The notes under the pieces are model-generated. The model was not told the DNA's origin. It did not search any database and saw only the letters and a list, made by a program, of their open reading frames with translations. The position numbers and the translations under genes were made by a program. Shown here in pieces: positions 43,150 to 52,336 of a DNA stretch of 64,000 nt. Within the stretch, counting starts at the first letter, position 1, and each line of letters starts with the position of its first letter. The stretch covers positions 124,001 to 188,000 of the forward strand of contig JACRBM010000058.1 in assembly GCA_016219275.1 (NCBI GenBank). The letters are read 5' to 3'. This stretch comes from Chloroflexota bacterium. Its GTDB lineage: Bacteria; Chloroflexota; Anaerolineae; UBA4142.

Positions 43150-43191
43150 CGCAAATTGGAAATTTGCACTGGCAAGTTGGAAACTTGCCTA
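43147..43191. repeat. Twin palindrome supplying stop codons to both convergent genes
   Basis: TAG, then GCAAATT-GGA-AATTTGC (43151-43167) and GGCAAGTT-GGA-AACTTGCC (43171-43189), then TA. The TAG ends the plus-strand arrestin-like gene and CTA (43189-43191) ends the minus-strand ATPase gene. Confidence 0.9.
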
Positions 43192-43851
43192 CAGAATCGC
43201 GCGTAATCGTTCGGCAGTGATCGGCTCGGCGCGTTCCAGGCGTTGAAACACGTCGTACAGGAAATGATCGAGCGCGCGCAAATCGCCGCCAAAACGCTGG
43301 CTTAAAAACTGAATTGCGTCGGGTGTGAACGTAATCGCGCGTGACTCGCCGCGCGCGAAATAGTCGAGGCGCGTTTGCAAGATCGCGGCGAGGTGCGCGG
43401 CGGTTGCCGGTTCGAGGCGTAGCGCGGTGAGCGGCAAGCCGTGCCGCGCAAACTCGCGAGTGAAATCGGTATGCGTGCCGAGCACGAGCCGCGTGTGTGA
43501 TGCGGCACCGAGCAAGCGGTTGCGCTCGCGCGAGCCGAGCCGTTGCGCTTCGTCGAGCAAGAACACGTCGAGCGAGTCGGCGTCGGTTGTAAAACGCGAT
43601 TGCCCTTCGGCGCGGTACTCGTACGCGACGCGCTTGCCGGCGCGTTTGAATCGCGCCGCGAGCGCGAGGAGCATCGTCGTTTTGCCAAACCCGCGCGCGC
43701 CGAGGATTTGTACATGCGCGTTATCGCGCTCAATCGTCGCGATGAACGCATCCGGCAAAACCGCGATGTCCGCCCACTCGTCGTCGGTGAGCGCGCGAAA
43801 CGGATTGCACTGCAAGCCCAGCGCGTGAAATGGAAAATAGCGGTTCGACAT
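43189..43851 (-). CDS. Small AAA-type ATPase (ExeA/TniB-like)
   Basis: 220 residues from the ATG at 43851; the longer frame would overlap the divergent exonuclease. N-terminal HALGLQCNPFRALTDDEWADI, Walker A GARGFGKTTM, Walker B DVFLLDEAQRL, an arginine-rich sensor region (GSRERNRLLGAA), and a C-terminal lid (DAIQFLSQRFGGDLRALDHFLYDVFQRL). It resembles small ATP-binding proteins of the ExeA/TniB type, but no transposase or secretion gene is nearby. Role unknown. Confidence 0.7.
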   Translation of the reverse strand: MSNRYFPFHALGLQCNPFRALTDDEWADIAVLPDAFIATIERDNAHVQILGARGFGKTTMLLALAARFKRAGKRVAYEYRAEGQSRFTTDADSLDVFLLDEAQRLGSRERNRLLGAASHTRLVLGTHTDFTREFARHGLPLTALRLEPATAAHLAAILQTRLDYFARGESRAITFTPDAIQFLSQRFGGDLRALDHFLYDVFQRLERAEPITAERLRAIL

Positions 43852-43932
43852 CGCGGGATATTTTACGAGACATCGGCTCGAAATCCAAATCGAAAACCGC
43901 AATCGAAAATCGCAAATCGAAGGGAGGTTATC

Positions 43933-44466
43933 TTGAACGACATTTTCTTCGACCTCGAAACGCAAAAGTCGTTTCAAGAAGTCGGCGGGCGCGAGAACCT
44001 CAAGTTGTTGCGCGTGTCGGTCGCGGTGACGTTTGCGACCGCGACGAATGAGTTCAAAGCGTACACTGAAAAAGACGTACCCGCGTTGATCGCGGATTTG
44101 AAAGCGGCGGAGCGGGTGATCGGTTTCAACATTCTCAACTTTGATTATCCGGTATTGAAAGCGTACACGAACGAACGCCTCAACGATTTGAAATCACTCG
44201 ACTTGCTCGACGACCTGTACAACAAGCTGGGTTTCCGAGTTAGTCTCGATACGCTCGCGAACGCGACGCTCGGCAAAAATAAATCGGCGGATGGCTTGCA
44301 AGCGATTCAATGGTTTCGCGAGGGCAAGCTGGAGGAATTGATCGCGTATTGTCGCGATGACGTCGCGGTGACCAAGCAATTGTTCGAGTTTGGACGCGAC
44401 CAGGGTTACGTGCAGTATCGCGACAAATTCAACCGCGCACATCAAGTTCGTGTGACGTGGCAGTAG
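43933..44466 (+). CDS. DEDD-type 3'-5' exonuclease / RNase H-like protein
   Basis: 177 residues from a TTG start five bases after GGGAGG (43922-43927). Exonuclease motifs: FFDLET (Exo I, Asp-Glu), IGFNILNFDYPVLKAY (Exo II, Asn/Asp) and YCRDDVAVTKQLFEFG (Exo III). This matches the YprB-like RNase H-like group. The stop TAG starts the repeat at 44463-44530. It is divergent from the small ATPase gene with 81 bp between them. Confidence 0.78.
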   Translation: MNDIFFDLETQKSFQEVGGRENLKLLRVSVAVTFATATNEFKAYTEKDVPALIADLKAAERVIGFNILNFDYPVLKAYTNERLNDLKSLDLLDDLYNKLGFRVSLDTLANATLGKNKSADGLQAIQWFREGKLEELIAYCRDDVAVTKQLFEFGRDQGYVQYRDKFNRAHQVRVTWQ

Positions 44467-44530
44467 GGGTGAGGTATTTGCAACGGATCCGGAATTCGGA
44501 CGCGCGATGTGGCAAATGCCTCGCCCGTAC
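44463..44530. repeat. GTAGGGGTGAGGTATTTGC inverted repeat at exonuclease stop
   Basis: Left arm 44463-44481, right arm GGCAAATGCCTCGCCCGTAC (44511-44530). Same family as 4723-4791. Its TAG is the exonuclease stop codon. Confidence 0.8.
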
Positions 44531-44534
44531 AATT

Positions 44535-44562
44535 TTGCCGCGTCGCACAATCGGCATATAAT
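44535..44562 (+). promoter_or_regulatory. Promoter for the BMP lipoprotein gene
   Basis: TTGCCG, 16-base spacer, TATAAT (44557-44562). The leader of about 135 bases before ATG 44705 holds two GGAGG sites (44634 and 44692) but I recognise no riboswitch. Confidence 0.65.
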
Positions 44563-44704
44563 TACAGACGAACCCCTATCACAATCCCCATCAAATCATT
44601 TCGGTCGGTCGATGTGAAGCGACTCGCGAGAGGAGGTGATGCGTCCCCAAACTTGCACACCTAACCACTCGGAGTCAGGTTCAGAATCCAAAGGAGGAGT
44701 AGGA

Positions 44705-45763
44705 ATGCGTACTCGAATGTTCGTGCTCGTCGCTTTGCTCGTTGCTGTCGCGTTGGTCCTGGGCGCGTGCGCTGGTCCCGCCGCCACAACCGGTGGCAAG
44801 CTCAAGATCGGTCTCGTCACCGATACCGGCGGCGTGAATGACAAATCGTTCAACCAGTCGGCGTGGGCGGGCGTACAAAAAGCCGTCAAAGACCTGGGCG
44901 GCGAAGCCAAGTTCATCGAATCGAAACAGCCCACCGATTACGAAAAGAACATTGATCAGTTCGCCACCGAAAAGTACGATGTCGTCATCAGCGTTGGTTT
45001 CTTGATGGGCGATGCCACGGCGGCGAAAGCCAAGCAGTACCCCAACTTGAAATTCGCGATCATTGACAACGCGTACTTTCCGACCAAGGGTGACAAGAAT
45101 TGCCCAGAAACGGTCAAGGATTGCTACGCCGATGGCGGACTCAAGAATGTCACGTCGTTGATGTTCCAGGAAGATGAAGTTGGATTTCTCGCGGGCGTGG
45201 TGGCGGGCGGCATGACCAAAACCAATGTCGTCTGCACGATTTCTGGGATGGAAATTCCTCCCGTCGTTCGCTTTGTCGTCGGTTTCCAGAACGGCGCCAA
45301 GTGGATGAAGCCGGGTGTGCAAGCACTCAACACATACATCCCCTCGTTCACGGATCCCGCCAAGGGTAAAGAGACCGCGACGCAAATGATCGGACAAAAA
45401 TGCGACGTGGGCTTTGGCGTCGGCGGCAACACCGGCAACGGTGGTTTGCTCGCGATGAAAGAAAAGGGCTTGATGGCGATTGGCGTGGACGTGGATCAGT
45501 ACATCACGTACCCCGAAGTGAAGGACGCGCTGGTCACGAGCGCGGCGAAGAACGTGGACGTTGCCGTGTTCAATTACTTGAAGGCGGTCAGCGAGAAATC
45601 CGACAAAGCCGGCATGAGCACCGCGAATTTGAAGAACGGCGGTGTGGGGCTTGCGCCGTATCACGACTGGGAAAGCAAAGTTCCGGCCGATGTGAAAGCG
45701 AAAGTGAAGGAAGCGACCGACGCGTTGATTAGCGGCAAACTGGCGACCGGTTACAAGCCGTAA
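44705..45763 (+). CDS. BMP family (PnrA-like) nucleoside-binding lipoprotein
   Basis: 352 residues from ATG 44705, seven bases after AAAGGAGG; an earlier in-frame GTG (44636) gives no signal peptide. Signal and lipobox FVLVALLVAVALVLGAC, with Cys at residue 20. The binding domain KIGLVTDTGGVNDKSFNQSAWAGVQ, DVVISVGFLMGDATAAKAKQYPNLKFAIID and GIGVDVDQY(I) type blocks fit the BMP/PnrA family, which delivers purine nucleosides to ABC transporters. The three transporter genes follow. Confidence 0.92.
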   Translation: MRTRMFVLVALLVAVALVLGACAGPAATTGGKLKIGLVTDTGGVNDKSFNQSAWAGVQKAVKDLGGEAKFIESKQPTDYEKNIDQFATEKYDVVISVGFLMGDATAAKAKQYPNLKFAIIDNAYFPTKGDKNCPETVKDCYADGGLKNVTSLMFQEDEVGFLAGVVAGGMTKTNVVCTISGMEIPPVVRFVVGFQNGAKWMKPGVQALNTYIPSFTDPAKGKETATQMIGQKCDVGFGVGGNTGNGGLLAMKEKGLMAIGVDVDQYITYPEVKDALVTSAAKNVDVAVFNYLKAVSEKSDKAGMSTANLKNGGVGLAPYHDWESKVPADVKAKVKEATDALISGKLATGYKP

Positions 45764-45793
45764 ACGCGACAACTGAATAACGATTCAACACGC

Positions 45794-45823
45794 AAGGTGC
45801 TGTGCCACGCGGCACAGCACCTT
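45794..45823 (+). terminator. Terminator after the BMP gene
   Basis: Arms AAGGTGCTGTGCC / GGCACAGCACCTT with an ACGC loop and T-run. It probably sets a higher level for the binding protein than for the transporter genes. Confidence 0.9.
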
Positions 45824-45836
45824 TTTGTAGATTGTA

Positions 45837-45882
45837 CCCCTCCCTCACCCTCCCCTTGCCAAGGGGAGGGATGGGGTGGGGT
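45837..45882. repeat. CCCTCCCC-family palindrome
   Basis: CCCCTCCCTCACCCTCCCCTTGCCAA with a matching G-rich arm (GGGGAGGGATGGGGTGGGG), between the BMP terminator and the ATPase gene. Confidence 0.85.
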
Positions 45883-45896
45883 TGCAAGGAGCACCA

Positions 45897-47441
45897 ATGA
45901 CCTTTGCTCTTCAAGCCAACGGGATCACGAAACGGTTTCCGGGCGTGCTCGCGAACGACAACGTGAGTTTCGATTTGAAACGCGGCGAGATTCACGGCTT
46001 GCTCGGCGAGAATGGCGCGGGCAAAACGACGCTGATGAATATTCTGTACGGTTTGTATCAACCGGACGAGGGACAGATTTCACTCGACGGCAAACCGACG
46101 CGCATCACCAGTCCGCACGATGCGATCGCGCAAGGCATCGGGATGGTGCACCAACACTTTATGCTCGTGCCGCCGCTCACCGTGACCGAAAACATTATGC
46201 TGGGTCAGGAGGCATTGCGACCGGCGATGCAATTCCTGGGTCGCCTCGCGCCGCTCGACCGCAAGACCGCGTCCGCGCGCATCCGCGAATTGTCGCACCA
46301 GTACGGATTGGATATTGACTCGGACGCGTACGTCAAGGATTTGTCGGTCGGCGCGCAACAACGCGTCGAGATCGTCAAGGCGTTGTATCGCCGCGCGGAT
46401 ATTTTGATTCTCGACGAGCCAACCGCGGTGCTCACGCCGCAAGAAGCGGACGATCTGTTTCACATCATGAGCGGGATGGCGGTCTCCGGCAAGTCCATCA
46501 TTTTCATCACGCACAAATTGCGCGAGATGCAAATCGTGGCGGATCGCATTAGCGTGATGCGCGGCGGCAAAATGGTCGGCACGACGACGCCGCACGAGGC
46601 GACCCAGGAAATGCTCGCGGAGATGATGGTCGGACGCAAGGTGATTTTGCAAGTGGATAAAGCGCCGATGCGCGCGGGCGATGTGGTGTTGCGCGCCGAA
46701 AATTTGCAGGCACAGGATGATCGCCACCATCAAATTGTCAATGGCGTGTCGTTCGAGGTGCGCGCCGGCGAAATCCTGGGGATTGCCGGCGTGCAGGGCA
46801 ACGGACAACGCGAGTTGGTCGAGGCGCTCACCGGTTTGCGTCACGTTACGGGCGGCAACATCGAATTGCTGGGTCACGATGTCACGCGCGCGACGCCGCG
46901 CCACATCACCGAGTTGGGCGCGGCGCACGTGCCCGAAGACCGGCACAAACACGGCTTGGTGTTGAGTTTTCCGATTCGCGATAATTTTGTCCTGTGCACG
47001 TACTATAAATCGCCGTTCGTGACGGGCTGGGAGTTGGACGAGGCGCGCATCGCGCAAGAGGCGGACAAGTTGGTGCGCGAGTTTGATGTGCGCACGCCGA
47101 GCATCGAGACGCACGCGGGATCGTTGTCCGGCGGCAATCAGCAAAAGGTGATCGTCGCGCGCGAGTTGGATCGCCCGGTGAAATTGCTGATCGTCAATCA
47201 ACCGACGCGCGGCTTGGACGTTGGCTCGATTGAATTCATTCACAAACGCATCATCGCCGCGCGCGATAGCGGCGCTGCCGTATTGCTCGTCTCCGCCGAG
47301 TTAGACGAAGTGCTCTCGCTCGCGGATCGCATCGCGGTGATGTACAAAGGCAGTATCTTGCAAACGCTCGATGCGCGCGACGCGACGCGCGAACAACTGG
47401 GTCTGTTGATGGCAGGCGTCAAGGAAGGCAAACATGTCTAG
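45897..47441 (+). CDS. Nucleoside-type ABC transporter ATP-binding protein (two ABC domains)
   Basis: 514 residues from ATG 45897, six bases after AAGGA. Two ABC cassettes: first Walker A GENGAGKTT, signature LSVGAQQRVEI and Walker B ILILDEPTAVL; second with a degenerate Walker A GVQGNGQRE, signature LSGGNQQKVIVAREL and degenerate Walker B LLIVNQPTRGLD. This layout is typical of BMP-linked transporters (NupO/YufO type). It energises import through the two permeases encoded downstream, overlapping the first by eight bases. Confidence 0.92.
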   Translation: MTFALQANGITKRFPGVLANDNVSFDLKRGEIHGLLGENGAGKTTLMNILYGLYQPDEGQISLDGKPTRITSPHDAIAQGIGMVHQHFMLVPPLTVTENIMLGQEALRPAMQFLGRLAPLDRKTASARIRELSHQYGLDIDSDAYVKDLSVGAQQRVEIVKALYRRADILILDEPTAVLTPQEADDLFHIMSGMAVSGKSIIFITHKLREMQIVADRISVMRGGKMVGTTTPHEATQEMLAEMMVGRKVILQVDKAPMRAGDVVLRAENLQAQDDRHHQIVNGVSFEVRAGEILGIAGVQGNGQRELVEALTGLRHVTGGNIELLGHDVTRATPRHITELGAAHVPEDRHKHGLVLSFPIRDNFVLCTYYKSPFVTGWELDEARIAQEADKLVREFDVRTPSIETHAGSLSGGNQQKVIVARELDRPVKLLIVNQPTRGLDVGSIEFIHKRIIAARDSGAAVLLVSAELDEVLSLADRIAVMYKGSILQTLDARDATREQLGLLMAGVKEGKHV

Positions 47442-48789
47442 CGTAGCAGAAGCGCGTGCACCGCGCGCGGATTGGTTGCGCGTGCTCGACCTCCTCAGTA
47501 TGCCCGCGCTCGCGATGGTGTTGGCATTCGTCGGCGGCGCGCTGATTATTTGGATCACGAGTGGCAGTCTGATTACCGTTGGCGAGGCGTACGGCGGGAT
47601 GATCAATGGCGCATTCTTCAAGACGCGCGGGTTTAGCGAAACCTTGGTCGCGACGACGCCGTACATTTTCCTGGGTCTTGCGCTCGCGCTCGGTTTCAAA
47701 GCCGGGTTGTTCAACATCGGCGTCGAGGGGCAATTTTTCGTCGGCGCGATTGGCGCGGCGTGGGTCGGCAGCGCGTTCTCTGGTCTGCCGGCGATCATTC
47801 ATCTGCCGCTCGCGCTGGGCGCGGGCGCGCTGGGCGGCGCACTCTGGGCAATGATTCCTGGTTACCTCAAAGCGAAAACTGGCGCGCACGAAGTCATCAA
47901 CACGATCATGATGAATTACATCGCGTTTCGCCTCACCGAGTTTGTGGTCAGCGGTCCGTTGCGCGACGCCCATTCGAGCGCGGTGCAGACGCCGCGCGTT
48001 GCGCCAAACGCCGAGCTGTGGTCGCTGTATGCGATTCCCGAACGCTTGGGCGATCCGCTGAACGCGTTGGGCGTCGCGCTCGTGTGCGCGTTTCTCGGTT
48101 GGACGTTCGCAACCTGGCAGACTGCGCGTCCGAGTGCGGCGCGCCGTTTTGCGTCCGCGTCACAACGCCGCCTCGCAACCCTGGGTGTCGGCGCGGTAGT
48201 CGGCATCGTGACGTTTCTCGTTTTGCCGCCGCTCACACGCGCGTGGTGGCTCCTGAACGATCAGTACGATCGTTTGCACATCGGTATTTTCCTCGCGCTC
48301 GTGACCGCAGTTGCCGTGTGGCGTTTGTTGTGGAAGACGACGCTCGGCTTTGAGATGCGAATGGTCGGCGCGAATCCGGACGCGGCGAAGTACGCCGGCA
48401 TCAACAGCACGCGCAACATCGTCGTGACGATGGCGCTCTCGGGCGCGCTCGCCGGCGTCGCGGGTACGATCGAGGTGCTAGGCGTTTCGATCTGTCGTTG
48501 TTTGCCGTTGTTCTTTTCGAGCGGGTACGGTTTCGACAGCATCGCGATTGCGTTGCTCGCGCAGAATCATCCGTTCGGCATCGTGCTCGGTTCGTTCGTG
48601 TTTGGCGCGATGCGGAACGGCGCAGATTTGATGGAACTGAATTCCGGTGTGTCCAAGTACGTCATCTCGCTGATCCAGGGTTTGGTGTTGTTGTTCGTCG
48701 CCGCGCCGGCGATGGTGCGCTGGCTGTTGCGTTTGCGCGCGCGCGCGGGCGAAGAGCAAGCGACGATCACGCGGGGGTGGGGGGGATAA
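47434..48789 (+). CDS. ABC transporter permease, BMP-linked nucleoside type (first)
   Basis: 451 residues, about ten to eleven helices. Family blocks: FKAGLFNIGVEGQFFVGAIGAA, AKTGAHEVINTIMMNYIAF, FEMRMVGANPDAAKYAGI and ALSGALAGVAGTIEVLGV. It forms the membrane channel with the permease at 49029. Translationally coupled to the ATPase gene (eight-base overlap). The coding end runs into a G-rich tract (GGGGGTGGGGGG). Confidence 0.9.
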   Translation: MSSVAEARAPRADWLRVLDLLSMPALAMVLAFVGGALIIWITSGSLITVGEAYGGMINGAFFKTRGFSETLVATTPYIFLGLALALGFKAGLFNIGVEGQFFVGAIGAAWVGSAFSGLPAIIHLPLALGAGALGGALWAMIPGYLKAKTGAHEVINTIMMNYIAFRLTEFVVSGPLRDAHSSAVQTPRVAPNAELWSLYAIPERLGDPLNALGVALVCAFLGWTFATWQTARPSAARRFASASQRRLATLGVGAVVGIVTFLVLPPLTRAWWLLNDQYDRLHIGIFLALVTAVAVWRLLWKTTLGFEMRMVGANPDAAKYAGINSTRNIVVTMALSGALAGVAGTIEVLGVSICRCLPLFFSSGYGFDSIAIALLAQNHPFGIVLGSFVFGAMRNGADLMELNSGVSKYVISLIQGLVLLFVAAPAMVRWLLRLRARAGEEQATITRGWGG

Positions 48790-48904
48790 CGGATAGGAAC
48801 GGATAAACGGAGAAACGGATCGGAAGCGGAGAAACGGATCGGAAGCGGAGAAACGGATCGGAAACGGATAAGCGGATCGGAAGCGGATGAGCGGATAAGC
48901 GGAT
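48790..48904. repeat. Short tandem repeats between the two permease genes
   Basis: CGGATAA-type units leading to about three copies of a 19-base unit (CGGAGAAACGGATCGGAAG), then degraded CGGATAAG copies. The gap to the next gene (239 bp) otherwise shows nothing. Confidence 0.8.
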
Positions 48905-49028
48905 GTAAAATCGTTTGTTCGTCAATACCTGCGCCAGTCAAAATTGAATGCAGAATCGTGGGGCAATTTTCCAAAATTGCCAAACCTAATGTGCGTGTGG
49001 CGAAGGGATTGTTTGTTGGAGATGGGAC

Positions 49029-50141
49029 ATGGCGAATTCGATGATCAGAAAATCTGCGCCCAATCAAGTGGGATTCTCGGCGAAGGCGCGTCAATGGGTG
49101 ACAGCGGTGTTCGTTGTCGTGGGACTTGTCGCGGCGTTCCTGATTTTCAATGCGGTGATCGGCGGCAAGTGCGATTCGCACTGCGTGATCGGCATGTTGA
49201 ATCAAACGTTGCGCTATGCCGCGCCGGTCGCGCTCGCCGCGTTCTGCGGCATTATGTGCGAACGCGCGGCGGTCGTCAACATCGGCATCGAAGGGATGAT
49301 GTTGATGGGCGCGATGGTCGCGTACGCGGCGAATCTTTTTTCGTTCGTCGCGATGAAGAGCGCGGGACTCGATCCGGCAACCGCGGGCGAGGTGAGCCGC
49401 GTGCTCGCGCTCGTCGCGGCGATTGCGGCGAGCGGGTTGCTGGCGCTCTTGCACGCGTTCGTCTCGATTCGTTTTCGCGCGGATCAAATCATCAGCGGCA
49501 CCGTCATCAACATTCTCGCGATTGGTATCACCGGCTATTTCTATCGCCAGTTCCTCTCGCAGGACATTCCGGCGGGACCCGGCACGTTTCCGCCGTTCGA
49601 TATTCCGCTTCTCGCGCAAATCCCGGTCATCGGCGCGATTTTCTTTAGCGGGCAAAAGCCCATCGTTTACTTGATGCTGATCCTGACGGTCGCGATTCAT
49701 TTCGTCTTGTTCTACACGCCCTGGGGCTTGCGAACGCGCGCGGTCGGCGAGAATCCGCGCGCGGCGGATACGCTCGGCATTGACGTGTACCGTGTGCGGT
49801 ACATCAACGTGTTTGTCGGTGGCTTGATCGCGGGCTTGGGCGGTGCGTGGTTCACGCTCGAAGCGGTGGACGTGTTCAATCCGTTGATGACGAACGGGCT
49901 GGGTTTCATCGGACTCGCCGCGATGATTTTTGGCAGTTGGGCGCCGATTGGCGCGTGGGTCGGCGCGCTGATCTTCGGTCTCGGCAGTACGGTCACAACG
50001 ACGATCAGCATTTTCCGCCCGGACATTCCGTCGCAGTTGCCGCAAATGTTGCCGTACATTTTGACGATGATCGTGCTCGCCGGGTTTGTTGGGCGCGCGG
50101 TACCGCCGGCGGCGGATGGACAGCCGTATGAAAAGCAGTGA
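49029..50141 (+). CDS. ABC transporter permease, BMP-linked nucleoside type (second)
   Basis: 370 residues, about nine helices. Blocks: LRYAAPVALAAFCGIMCERAAVVNIGIEGMMLMGA, IRFRADQIISGTVINILAIG, WGLRTRAVGENPRAADTLGIDV and NGLGFIGLAAMIFGSW match the second permease of this transporter type. It pairs with the permease at 47434. Tandem repeats have spread into the spacer, so coupling to the upstream genes depends on read-through. It starts with no strong ribosome-binding site, GGAGATGGG being the closest. Confidence 0.9.
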   Translation: MANSMIRKSAPNQVGFSAKARQWVTAVFVVVGLVAAFLIFNAVIGGKCDSHCVIGMLNQTLRYAAPVALAAFCGIMCERAAVVNIGIEGMMLMGAMVAYAANLFSFVAMKSAGLDPATAGEVSRVLALVAAIAASGLLALLHAFVSIRFRADQIISGTVINILAIGITGYFYRQFLSQDIPAGPGTFPPFDIPLLAQIPVIGAIFFSGQKPIVYLMLILTVAIHFVLFYTPWGLRTRAVGENPRAADTLGIDVYRVRYINVFVGGLIAGLGGAWFTLEAVDVFNPLMTNGLGFIGLAAMIFGSWAPIGAWVGALIFGLGSTVTTTISIFRPDIPSQLPQMLPYILTMIVLAGFVGRAVPPAADGQPYEKQ

Positions 50142-50200
50142 GCAGTGAACAGTGAACAGTGGGATGTGATGAGTGATGCGTAATTGGTAATTCGAGAGGA
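50137..50200. repeat. GTGAACA-type tandem heptamers
   Basis: GTGAGCAGTGAACAGTGAACAGTG and related bases after the permease stop, before the GGAGG of the NACHT gene. Confidence 0.7.
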
Positions 50201-50940
50201 GGCGCGCGATGATCGAATGGGTTGCGATTGCGACGGCGCTGGCGGCTGCCGCGCAAACGGTCGGCGGCGAGTTGGTGAAAGAAGGTTTGAAATCGTCGCT
50301 CAAGCCGGCGAGCGAACAGTTCAACGCGAATTTCTTGCGCGGCTATAAAGCCAAGCAACACGAAAACAATTTGCGCCGCGCGCTCGAAGCGACCGAGACC
50401 GCGTTCCGCGCGACGCCGAGCTTGACCACCGCGCAAGCGGACGCGGTGCTGACGCGCGTCACGCAACTCGCGCGTAACCCGCGATTGCAAAAGCAAACGC
50501 TCGCGCTGCTCCTCACGTTTCGACGATCAAAGCCCCTCGCGCATCCCCGACGATTTCTTGCGCGCGTTCGGTCTCACCGACGAACTGCGTCCCGCGCTTG
50601 CCGCGTTTCTCTACGAACTCCGTTCGCATTTCGCGCAGATCAAACAGTACGAGCCGTTGATGCAATTCGCGCTTGATTTACGCGCACAGAAAAAACGCGA
50701 TGAAACGAACGCGTGGCTCGCGGCGATGGCCGGCGCGCAAGGCATTCTCGCGACGAGCGACGACGCGCAAGCGTTGAAGGATTACCTCGCGCACGTCCGC
50801 GAAAAACGTACCTACCTCTCGTTCCTCTTTGTTCGCCCGCGCTCGCGTGAAGCGACGACCGAAGCCGAACTCGAAGCGGTGTTCGTGCCGCTTCAAGTGC
50901 AAGACCCGGAACAAGAAGAAAAAATGCGGCGCAAATCGTC

Positions 50941-50973
50941 AGACCTGTCAGGTCTCAAAGACCTGACAGGTCT
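50941..50973. repeat. Perfect palindrome AGACCTGTCAGGTCT/AGACCTGACAGGTCT inside coding sequence
   Basis: Fifteen-base arms with a CAA loop, translated as SDLSGLKDLTGL in the NACHT-FGE frame. GACCTG family. Confidence 0.9.
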
Positions 50974-52283
50974 CGAGCGCGAGAAACCGTCAACGATCAA
51001 CGACATTCTGCCGCGCTACGATTGCCTCTTGCTCAAAGGCGCGCCCGGTTCCGGCAAGACGACACTGTTGCGTCACCTTGCGCTCGCGTTTGCGAATGGC
51101 GACGCGCGCGAAAAACTCGCGTGGCAGGGCGAGCCGCTTTTGCCGATTCTCGTGCCGCTCCGCAACTTTGGCGCGTACCTTGACGCGCATCGCAAAGAAT
51201 TTCCCGACCCCGCGCCCATGTCTCTGCTGACCTACATCCAGCAACACTTTGGGCAGAACGCGCTCGCACAACTCTCCGCGTTTTTCCGCGACCGCGAGGG
51301 CGGCAAGGACGCGTCGGACACCTGGGCGCGGCGGTTCCTCGTCGTCGCGCATCAACGCAGCGGCTTGTACGTCGAGGGTGCGCCGAACCTCTACAACTTT
51401 TCGCACTCGAACTTTCGAGAGTATCTTGCCGCGACCGAACTCGTCAAGGAACTCGATAGCGATCTCGTCCGCATCGTGTTGGAACACGTGGGCGACGCGT
51501 GGTGGGAAGAAACGATTTTGCTCGCGATGGCGTTGAAGGAACTGGGCGACCCGCGCCGCAAGTTGGTGATGGACGAATTGTTGGCGCGCGGACATTTATT
51601 GATGGCGGGCAAGTGCGCGGTGGATATGAGCGACCGCCTGCCTGCGCCATTGCGCCAGGAGATCACGGATAAATTGCTCGCGCAGATGCAGGCGTTGCGC
51701 GCGCCGATCAAAACCCGCGCGTCCGCCGGCGAAGCGCTCGACGCGCTTGGCTGGCTTCCCCCCGACCTCGACACGTTCGTCCACATTCCTGCTGGTGAAA
51801 CGACATTCAACGACGAGCGCGTGCGCGTGCCGGAATTTTTCGTCGCCAAATATCCGGTTACCAATTACCAATTCCAAAAATTTATTGACGCCGGCGGCTA
51901 CGAAAACGAAACCTACTGGCGCGATCAACGCGGCGTGGACGAAAAGGGGCGCGAACAAAACTTGAAAGACGAAGCGTGGAAGTGGTTGCAAGAACGCGGC
52001 GGTGTGGAACGCCGACCGTTTTACTGGGACAATCCGCGCTTTCACCGCGCCGGCTATCCGGTGATTGGCGTGACATGGTACGAGGCGAGCGCGTACTGCA
52101 AGTGGCTGACGGAGCAAATCGCGAATGGTGGATTGCTGATGGCAGATAGTCAGTGGCAATCGGTCAACCCGCTTTTGCTTTCTGCTATTCGCAATCAGCC
52201 ATCTGCGCTTGTTTTCCGTTTGCCCACCGAACTGGAGTGGGTGCGTGCAGCGGGTGGCGACGCGAATAATCGGTATCCCTGGC

Positions 52284-52336
52284 AATCCCCAACCCCACCC
52301 CAGCCCTCCCCTTTGCAAGGGGAGGGTGAGGGAGGG
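52284..52336. repeat. CCCTCCCC-family palindrome inside coding sequence
   Basis: CCAACCCCACCCCAGCCCTCCCC paired with GGGGAGGGTGAGGGAGGGG, translated as a Pro/Gly-rich insert (PTPPQPSPLQGEGEGG) in the FGE domain. Confidence 0.88.

Noticed and set aside
44563-44704. Riboswitch in the leader of the BMP lipoprotein gene
   Set aside because: The leader is long enough and the transporter type would suit a ligand-controlled switch, but I could not match it to any known aptamer layout or see a clear terminator/anti-terminator pair.
48790-48904. CRISPR-like array
   Set aside because: Units are contiguous with no unique spacers and no cas genes are nearby; it is a short tandem repeat.
50515-50525. 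Programmed +1 frameshift in the NACHT-FGE gene
   Set aside because: There is no slippery heptamer or stimulatory structure, and the gene also has a large internal deletion; mutation or sequencing error is simpler.
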